Shown here one piece after another: positions 14,770-19,689 of a stretch of DNA of 19,689 bases (positions within the stretch are counted from its first letter, which is position 1; every line of letters begins with the position of its first letter). Source of the stretch: G039029935 sp039029935 (GTDB lineage: Bacteria > Chloroflexota > Anaerolineae > Caldilineales > Caldilineaceae); the NCBI GenBank assembly GCA_039029935.1, contig JBCCFC010000075.1, forward strand, positions 1 through 19,689, in the 5' to 3' direction. The notes below the pieces were generated by a model that had not been told where the DNA came from, ran no database searches, and worked only from the letters and a program-made list of their open reading frames with translations. The translations under genes and the position numbers were made by a program.

Positions 14770-15789
14770 ATGGCAAGTGCAACGTTAGATTTAAAATCAC
14801 CAAGTGCAGTGCGTGAGGGACGTAGCCCGCTGCAAGATGCGTTTCAGCAATTATTAAAAAATCGAGCTTCTGTCTACAGTGGCATTTTTATCATTCTACT
14901 CTTTATCGTCTCCATCTTTGCCAATGATGTGGTCATAACATGGTTTACAGGCGAAGAACCTACCCCTGTTATTGCGCCACATCGCTATGATGGGCAAAAC
15001 TTTCAATATTCCAATTCACCCGCTTTTACCACAACCGACGAGGGTGAATTCTACCTATTGGGCACAGATTACATCGGGCGCGACAACCTCAGCCGCACTA
15101 TCTTTGGAACTCGCATTTCCCTGGCTGTAGCAATTATTGCGGCGACTGTGAGCTTGATTGTTGGTGTTGTCTATGGGTTGATTTCTGGCTATGGTAGTCC
15201 ACAGCGTGACAATATCATGATGCGCTTTGTAGATTTTTTGTATGGCTTCCCTGCGATTATCATCATTATTTTGATTCAAGTGGTCGTCAAAGCCTATAGC
15301 AATGTTGAAGGCTTGGGGGGAATCTTTGGCTTTTTGATCAGTATTAACAACGCATTGGGTGGCATCTTCTTTGTCTTTGTTGCGTTGGGGTTATTTGGTT
15401 GGATCGGCATGGCACGCATCACACGAGGGCTGACACTTTCGTTCAAAAACAAAGAATTTGTTGAGGCCGCTCGCTCCATTGGCAACCGTGATTATCGCAT
15501 CATCTTCTCCCATATCTTGCCCAATGTTCTCGGCCCCTGCATTGTCTTTGAAACACTAGCGATTCCAGGCTATATCCTGACTGAAGCCTTTCTATCGTTT
15601 ATTGGCTTGGGTGCAAACCCACCCACACCGAGTTGGGGTATGATGATTTCCGAGACCGTTGGTGCGTTGCGCACCTACCCTTGGCAAGTTTTTACACCCG
15701 CGATTGCGCTAACTGTAACTGTATTGGCCTTTAATTTCTTGGGCGACGGTCTGCGTGATGCATTTGATCCACGATTACGCGGGGAATAG
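14770..15789 (+). CDS. Peptide ABC transporter permease, DppC/OppC type
   Basis: A 339-aa C subunit of the complete importer and last gene of the operon. After a cytoplasmic N-terminus and TM1 (about 36-52) there is an extended extracytoplasmic region of about 40 residues (VITWFTGEEPTPV to FYLLGTDYIG). The family motif LLGTDYIGRDNLSRTIFGTR, the helices and the EAA loop EFVEAARSIGNRDYRIIF (229-246) follow. The end is GDGLRDAFDPRLRGE. AAAGGGATG precedes the ATG. The short spacer before it (14719-14769) contains a pyrimidine-rich partial repeat (CTTTCAACTTTC / CACTTTCAAC). Confidence 0.95.
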   Translation: MASATLDLKSPSAVREGRSPLQDAFQQLLKNRASVYSGIFIILLFIVSIFANDVVITWFTGEEPTPVIAPHRYDGQNFQYSNSPAFTTTDEGEFYLLGTDYIGRDNLSRTIFGTRISLAVAIIAATVSLIVGVVYGLISGYGSPQRDNIMMRFVDFLYGFPAIIIIILIQVVVKAYSNVEGLGGIFGFLISINNALGGIFFVFVALGLFGWIGMARITRGLTLSFKNKEFVEAARSIGNRDYRIIFSHILPNVLGPCIVFETLAIPGYILTEAFLSFIGLGANPPTPSWGMMISETVGALRTYPWQVFTPAIALTVTVLAFNFLGDGLRDAFDPRLRGE

Positions 15790-15795
15790 GGCCGT

Positions 15796-15930
15796 TCCAC
15801 AAAATAAATTACCCACATATTTGTGGAGTTAGGCAGGGGAACCCTTTGGGTCCTAATGCCGGTGTTCTCGTGTACGACCCGCAATAGAGATTGCTAACTC
15901 CGCGTTTCGATGGGTAATTTATTTTGTGGA
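15796..15930. repeat. 135-bp structured inverted-repeat element between convergent genes
   Basis: The ends are a perfect 20-bp inverted repeat: TCCACAAAATAAATTACCCA (15796-15815) with 15911-15930. Inside, after nine unpaired bases on each side, GGAGTTAG (15825-15832) pairs with CTAACTCC (15894-15901). The whole therefore folds into a 37-position arm with one symmetric internal loop. The 61-base head contains two smaller hairpins (15838-15853 and 15881-15894). TCCACAAA can alternatively pair with TTTGTGGA at 15820-15827, giving a second exclusive hairpin. It begins 7 bp after the DppC stop. No T-run follows either arm, and no clear target duplication was found. It could be a MITE, a bidirectional transcription barrier or a structured RNA. 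Confidence 0.8.
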
Positions 15931-15955
15931 TTAGCCTTAACAGATATCTATCCCT

Positions 15956-16870
15956 CTACTCTGCCAATCGCCACGAACTGCGCGGGTCCAGTGCATCGCG
16001 CAAGCCATCACCCACCAAATAGAAACAGAGGACTGTCATCATGATCAGCACCCCGGGCCAGATGACCAGATGAGTGCCGATGTTGAAATAGGAGCGCGAG
16101 TCGGTCAGCATATTGCCCCATGTAGGTGTGGGTGCTTGCACACCTACACCCAAGAAACTCAGCCCAGACTCAATCAGAATCAGGTTGCCCGCTATGATGG
16201 TCATGGTGACGATGACGATGGGCAATACGTTGGGCAGGATGTGTTGCACCAGCACGCGGAAATTGGATACTCCCACCGACTGAGCTGCCAAAATGTATTC
16301 ATGTTCTTTGATGGAGAGGACCTCGCCACGAACCAGACGACAGGTCCCAATCCAACCCAATAGAGCCAGAATGATAATCAGCAACTCCGCTGTGGGCGTC
16401 CAAAATGCGGCTGCGATTAGTAGCAAGAAGAGTGTGGGCACAGAACTTAGCGTGGTGACAACCCAGATGATCAGATCATCCACGCGACCACTATAATATC
16501 CGGCGATAAGTCCGAGCGCGACACCAATCAAAATAGTCATCACACTAGCACTATAGGCGATTGCCAGTGAGACACGGCCACCATAGAGCAAGCGAATCAA
16601 CTGATCACGCCCTAGATGATCGGTTCCCAGCATGTGTCCCTCTGCGCCGGGTGATAGAAACTTGTTGGGAATGTTGACGCGGTTGACATCAAGTTCGAGC
16701 ACATTTTCCACCAAAGGTGGTCCCAGAATACAGAACAGTGTCATGATGACCAGCACCAGCGAGGCCGTAAGGGTTAATTTGTCACTCAGAATATGCTGCA
16801 CGGCGTTCTGCCATAGCGTTCGCGTCTTCTGAGGGGTTTCCTCTTTCAGCGTTAGTGTTTTCGCAGTCAT
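15956..16870 (-). CDS. Peptide ABC transporter permease, DppC/OppC type (third set)
   Basis: A 304-aa permease. The cytoplasmic N-terminus is about 30 residues, then TM1 (TLTASLVLVIMTLFCILG), the motif HMLGTDHLGRDQLIRLLYGG (79-98) and the EAA-type loop EYILAAQSVGVSNFRVL (191-207). The end is GDGLRDALDPRSSWRLAE. In the loop the usual E-A-A-R is L-A-A-Q, a mild deviation at the ATPase contact. AGGA lies just before the ATG. It follows its B partner by 8 bp. No ATPase or binding-protein gene is found beside this pair within the window, so it may use ATPases encoded elsewhere. Confidence 0.93.
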   Translation of the reverse strand: MTAKTLTLKEETPQKTRTLWQNAVQHILSDKLTLTASLVLVIMTLFCILGPPLVENVLELDVNRVNIPNKFLSPGAEGHMLGTDHLGRDQLIRLLYGGRVSLAIAYSASVMTILIGVALGLIAGYYSGRVDDLIIWVVTTLSSVPTLFLLLIAAAFWTPTAELLIIILALLGWIGTCRLVRGEVLSIKEHEYILAAQSVGVSNFRVLVQHILPNVLPIVIVTMTIIAGNLILIESGLSFLGVGVQAPTPTWGNMLTDSRSYFNIGTHLVIWPGVLIMMTVLCFYLVGDGLRDALDPRSSWRLAE

Positions 16871-16878
16871 GTGATGTC

Positions 16879-17910
16879 CTATTTAAAGCGAATCCGAGGA
16901 TCAAGCATAGCGTAGAGGATATCCGATATCAACAAGCCGATAATGAACATGCCAGCGGCGATGACAACTGACCCCATGACCAGTGGATAATCACGGTTGA
17001 AAACACCATCTACGACCAGCCGCCCCATCCCCGGCCAGCCAAAGACTTTCTCGATGATGACTGCGCCAGCCAGCAACGTACCCAGTGCCGGACCAATAAA
17101 GGTAGCGACGGGAATCAGCGCATTGGGCAACGCATGAAGCCACCAGACATGGCTGTTGGTCAACCCCTTCGAGCGGGCGGTGCGCACATAATCCTGCGCC
17201 AACACTTCGAGCAAGCCTGTGCGCACAAAGCGCGAAATAAAGGCGATTGTCCCCAGTGACAACACCGTGACGGGCATAATCATGTGCTTGGCCGTTTCTC
17301 TAATGTCGAACCCACCGCCGCGATTGGTGATATCACGCATCCCGCTCATGGGCAAAAGATCAAAATTGACGCTAAAAACGATGATCAGGATTAAGCCCAG
17401 CCAGAACTGAGGCATGGCGTTTCCGATCACGGTGAAGATGCGGACCACCTGATCCACCCACGTTTTGTGATAGATGGCAGCGAGAACGCCCAGCAGAATG
17501 CCCATGCCATAACCGACGATCAGCGCACTGAAGGTGAGCAGAAGCGTGGCCGGAATTTTCTCTAGGATCAATTCACCTACGGGTCGGCGATGCTTGAGCG
17601 ATTGCCCCAAATCACCACGCAATAACCCCCGTCGTTCGCCATAGCTATCCACTTCGCCATCGCCATCCGAATCCACCCGCGCCCAGTCGTTGCCTGCCAA
17701 CCAGTAGATATATTGGATGTGTGGCGGTTGATCCAACCCCAGCTTCCGGCGTAAACTCTCGGTCGCCGCCGGGTCTGCCCTGGTGGGGTTGAAGGCAATC
17801 AACTCGATTGGGTCTCCCGGTGCAGAAAGCATCAACAAGAAGGCGATAATGGTCACACCAAAAAAGGTTGGAATGCCTTGCAGCAGTCTTCTGAGGATGT
17901 ATGTACTCAT
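16879..17910 (-). CDS. Peptide ABC transporter permease, DppB/OppB type, with calcium-loop-like insert
   Basis: A 343-aa permease, first gene of the minus-strand pair. MSTYILRRLLQGIPTFFGVT begins TM1, which ends SAPGDPIEL. The following external segment (about 55-105) holds KLGLDQPPHIQYIYWLAGND and then an unusual insert with D80-x-D82-x-D84-G-x-x-D88. This resembles the Asp-rich calcium loops of dockerin or thrombospondin-3 type repeats. The standard RGDLGQSLKHRRPV follows. The EAA loop DYVRTARSKGL is at 240-250 and the end is AMLDPRIRFK. GAGG upstream supports the ATG at 17910. Calcium binding is inference from the spacing of acidic residues. Confidence 0.94.
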   Translation of the reverse strand: MSTYILRRLLQGIPTFFGVTIIAFLLMLSAPGDPIELIAFNPTRADPAATESLRRKLGLDQPPHIQYIYWLAGNDWARVDSDGDGEVDSYGERRGLLRGDLGQSLKHRRPVGELILEKIPATLLLTFSALIVGYGMGILLGVLAAIYHKTWVDQVVRIFTVIGNAMPQFWLGLILIIVFSVNFDLLPMSGMRDITNRGGGFDIRETAKHMIMPVTVLSLGTIAFISRFVRTGLLEVLAQDYVRTARSKGLTNSHVWWLHALPNALIPVATFIGPALGTLLAGAVIIEKVFGWPGMGRLVVDGVFNRDYPLVMGSVVIAAGMFIIGLLISDILYAMLDPRIRFK

Positions 17911-18220
17911 GGCTGACCTCGCCTATGGTCTATTTTATTGTTGTATGATTTGGTTTTCTGTTGAACTGTCACGCCATTATGCCTCCCTGTCTATCCATAG
18001 TCATCGTGTCAATAAGCCCTGGTCCCACACCTTGTATACAGCGACAAACTTCGTCAATCTGTGCTTTTCAGTATATCATTGTGTGCGATTGGGCGTCAAT
18101 CGGCGCGGTGATTGGACGAATGGCGACACGGAATAGGTTGTCGTTTTCATGGGTTTCAGTCGATTTCTAGAACCAGCAGCCTGTATAGAATATTCCAACA
18201 AATAGATTATTTTGGCAAAC

Positions 18221-18249
18221 TTGGCATACGTTCTATCTTGCAGTACAAT
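18221..18249 (+). promoter_or_regulatory. Candidate sigma-70-type promoter for the amidohydrolase
   Basis: TTGGCA (18221-18226), a 17-bp spacer and TACAAT (18244-18249) match consensus at five of six positions in each hexamer. Transcription would start about 75 nt before the ATG. A second TTGGCA at 18212-18217 repeats the -35 hexamer in tandem, possibly marking a regulator half-site. Confidence 0.55.
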
Positions 18250-18311
18250 GATGGCAAGATGAACGATATAGGTGTGAGAACCTAAACAAAAACCGTTTGA
18301 TTGCAACCAAT

Positions 18312-18318
18312 AGGAGGT
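18312..18318 (+). promoter_or_regulatory. Ribosome binding site with unusually long spacing
   Basis: AGGAGGT is a near-perfect Shine-Dalgarno, but the next in-frame start, ATG 18333, is about 14 bases further on, longer than the usual 5-10. No nearer start codon lies in frame. It still identifies 18333 rather than the TTG at 18297, which is upstream of the site. Confidence 0.6.
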
Positions 18319-18332
18319 CATCTAACCATACC

Positions 18333-19400
18333 ATGCAGACCCAAAACAACCAGCGGGCAGTGATTGACTGCGATCTTCACAACGTTGTGCCGTCCTTCGC
18401 CGCGTTGAAGCCGTATCTGACAGCCCATTGGCAGGAATTTTTTACACAAGCAGGATTCCGAGGCCCATCCGTCGCCAGCATGTATACATCGGGTGGGCCT
18501 ATTCAAGCAAAGGTCGATGTCAACCCACCCAACGGCGGGCCACCTGGCTCAGACCTAGCGTTGCTGCGTCAACACATACTGGACCCGTTGAATGTTGAGG
18601 TTGGTATCCTAAACTGTGGCTATGCTGTGGAAAGTATGCGCAACCCCTATGCGGCAGAGGCTCTCTCCAGCGGTGTCAACAATTGGCAGATGGCTGAATG
18701 GCTTGAACCAGAGCCGCGTTTACGGGCGTCGTTGGTGGTTCCCAGCCAAGACCCAGACCTTGCGGTGAAGGAGGTCCAACGGCTAGGAAATCATCCTGGG
18801 TTTGTCCAAATCTTCTTGCCCGTGCATTCGCCAGAGCTATATGGACAGCGGCGTTTCTTCCCCATCTACCAAGCGGCGGTCGAGCATGACCTCGCCATCG
18901 GTATCCACTTTGGTGGCGAGCCGGGGACAGCAGTTACAGCATCAGGCTGGCCGTCCTTCTATGTCGAGGTATATGCGGCGATGGCGCAACTCTTCCAATC
19001 ACAGGTGATGAGTATGGTGGTCGAGGGTGTGTTTGAGGAATTCCCCACATTGCGGGTCGCCCTCATCGCCAGCGGGATTACATGGCTCCCGGCATTGCTT
19101 TGGCGCATGGACAAGGAATGGAAGGGGCTACGGCGCGAGGTTCCTTGGGTGAAAAAGCCACCATCAGACTATATCCGTGAGCATGTCAAGATGACCCTGC
19201 ACCCCATTGACGCCCCACCCCATGCCCATCTGCTCACCCAGATTTTTGACCAGATTGACTGTGATGACATGGTGATGTTCTCCACTGATTATCCCTATGG
19301 TCATTTCAACACCATTGATGAGGCCATCCCAGCAGGCATCCCGATGCTGTTGGAGGAGAAGATTTTGGCGGAGAATGCGCGCGCGTTTTACAGACTGTAA
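18333..19400 (+). CDS. Amidohydrolase family 2 metal-dependent hydrolase/decarboxylase
   Basis: A 355-aa cytoplasmic TIM-barrel enzyme of the amidohydrolase_2 group, which includes ACMSD-type decarboxylases and related hydrolases. Visible landmarks are D12-C-D14-L-H16 (the D-x-H metal motif on strand 1) and His192 in AIGIHFGG. The FEEFPTLRVALIASGITWLPALLWRMDKEW pattern (written here in halves: FEEFPTLRVALIASG, then ITWLPALLWRMDKEW) spans about 235-262. Asp319 lies in MFSTDYPYGHF, the conserved late Asp. Length and order match the family, and the substrate is not predictable. Divergent orientation from the third permease pair suggests, without proof, that the enzyme processes what that transporter imports. 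Confidence 0.88.
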   Translation: MQTQNNQRAVIDCDLHNVVPSFAALKPYLTAHWQEFFTQAGFRGPSVASMYTSGGPIQAKVDVNPPNGGPPGSDLALLRQHILDPLNVEVGILNCGYAVESMRNPYAAEALSSGVNNWQMAEWLEPEPRLRASLVVPSQDPDLAVKEVQRLGNHPGFVQIFLPVHSPELYGQRRFFPIYQAAVEHDLAIGIHFGGEPGTAVTASGWPSFYVEVYAAMAQLFQSQVMSMVVEGVFEEFPTLRVALIASGITWLPALLWRMDKEWKGLRREVPWVKKPPSDYIREHVKMTLHPIDAPPHAHLLTQIFDQIDCDDMVMFSTDYPYGHFNTIDEAIPAGIPMLLEEKILAENARAFYRL

Positions 19401-19407
19401 CGGTGAG

Positions 19408-19447
19408 TGGGAGATAGGGAGACGGGGAGATGGGGAGATGGGGAGAT
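19408..19447. repeat. 8-bp tandem repeat (GGGGAGAT)
   Basis: Five consecutive 8-bp units follow the amidohydrolase stop: TGGGAGAT, AGGGAGAC and three exact GGGGAGAT. This is simple purine-rich intergenic DNA, similar in style to the G-rich tract near 11555. The following 19448-19513 holds nothing recognisable. Confidence 0.8.
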
Positions 19448-19513
19448 GTCAAACTATCAACTCCTCCTAAGAAACAAGAACTTACAGTGCAATATAAGTC
19501 CTGCAAAAGAGTA

Positions 19514-19689
19514 CTAAATAGCAGCTTCGGCAGCATCGTTTTGCTCATTGGAAACGATGGTAACGCCAAGCTTGCGAGCAAGACGGTTTAAACGAGCAAG
19601 CTCACGAGAACGCTGCTGTTCATTATAGGTATCAAGACCGGGGTCACGATAGGGGACTTTATCTTTGAGCATACGATAGACAATACGAG
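19514..19689 (-). CDS. Transposase-like C-terminus (partial, runs off the window)
   Basis: On the minus strand an open frame enters from the right edge and ends at TAG 19516-19514, giving 57 residues. It reads RIVYRMLKDKVPYRDPGLDT, then YNEQQRSRELARLNRLARKL, then GVTIVSNE and an Ala-rich end. The pattern Y-x-M-L-x(4)-P-Y-x-D-x-G-x-D-x-Y followed by a basic helix and L-G is one I know from the C-termini of IS-element transposases. I cannot assign the family with confidence. If correct, an insertion sequence continues beyond the window and its end lies near 19450-19510, close to the simple repeat. Confidence 0.55.
   Translation of the reverse strand, partial: RIVYRMLKDKVPYRDPGLDTYNEQQRSRELARLNRLARKLGVTIVSNEQNDAAEAAI

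Larger units (their letters stand above)
17911..18332. other. Divergent intergenic region between permease pair and amidohydrolase
   Basis: This 422-bp stretch has several short overlapping open frames on both strands, none with a ribosome site or recognisable product, so it is called non-coding. The best signal is the rightward promoter at 18221-18249. For the leftward permease pair no convincing promoter was found; GTGACA near 17972 with CATACA about 19 bases on is only a weak possibility. No RNA gene is evident. Confidence 0.6.

Noticed and set aside
15825..15901. A 77-nt segment closed by GGAGTTA/TAACTCC, resembling a tRNA acceptor stem, and GTTAGGC resembling an integron attC core site
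   Set aside because: No T-loop GTTCRA motif or anticodon arm can be drawn, and the opposite core expected of attC (RYYYAAC in the right place and orientation) is absent. It is better explained as the inner stem of the larger inverted-repeat element.
17783..18170. Plus-strand open frames reaching into the divergent intergenic region
   Set aside because: They begin inside the oppositely oriented permease gene, lack ribosome sites and have no domain features.

Overview
The window most likely comes from a member of the Chloroflexota. This is an inference. It rests on the large number of Opp/Dpp-type peptide transporter genes, a lipoprotein signal ending in L-S-A-C followed by a Pro/Ala/Gly-rich tether, a calcium-loop-like insert in one OppB-type permease, and several small protein families (PIN/PD-(D/E)XK pair, helical/retropepsin pair) that I associate with Chloroflexota and Cyanobacteria. 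No rRNA, tRNA or CRISPR array was seen.

Layout. 1-2195 (+): a permease pair (DppB-like, cut by the window start, and DppC-like) split by about 230 bp of repeat-rich, apparently non-coding DNA. 2431-4050 (+): an AAA-type ATPase fused to a C-terminal PD-(D/E)XK nuclease-like domain. 4114-9248 (-): six tightly packed minus-strand genes. In transcription order they are a PD-(D/E)XK-like protein with an altered active-site motif, a PIN-domain protein (4-base overlap), a GNAT acetyltransferase and an S9 prolyl-oligopeptidase. After a 108-bp gap with an 18-bp palindrome come a helical protein and a retropepsin-like aspartic protease (1-base overlap). 9558-15789 (+): a complete peptide ABC importer in the order ATPase D, ATPase F, lipoprotein substrate-binding protein, permease B, permease C. 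A strong hairpin and a small MITE-like insertion lie between the binding protein and the permeases. 15790-15955: a highly structured inverted-repeat element between convergent genes. 15956-17910 (-): a third permease pair (B then C) without its own ATPase or binding protein here. 18333-19400 (+): an amidohydrolase-family enzyme divergent from that pair. 19514-19689 (-): the C-terminal end of a transposase-like gene running off the window.

How the genes fit together. The clear theme is peptide or related solute import plus intracellular breakdown: one complete importer, two extra permease pairs that may borrow ATPases, a cytoplasmic S9 peptidase and an amidohydrolase. Mixed into this are small accessory modules resembling toxin-antitoxin, defence or quality-control cassettes (PIN/PD-(D/E)XK, AAA/PD-(D/E)XK, helical protein/retropepsin). 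Their roles are unproven. The most novel-looking DNA features are the folded element at 15796-15930 and the 103-bp element at 13564-13666, which has flush 10-bp direct repeats.
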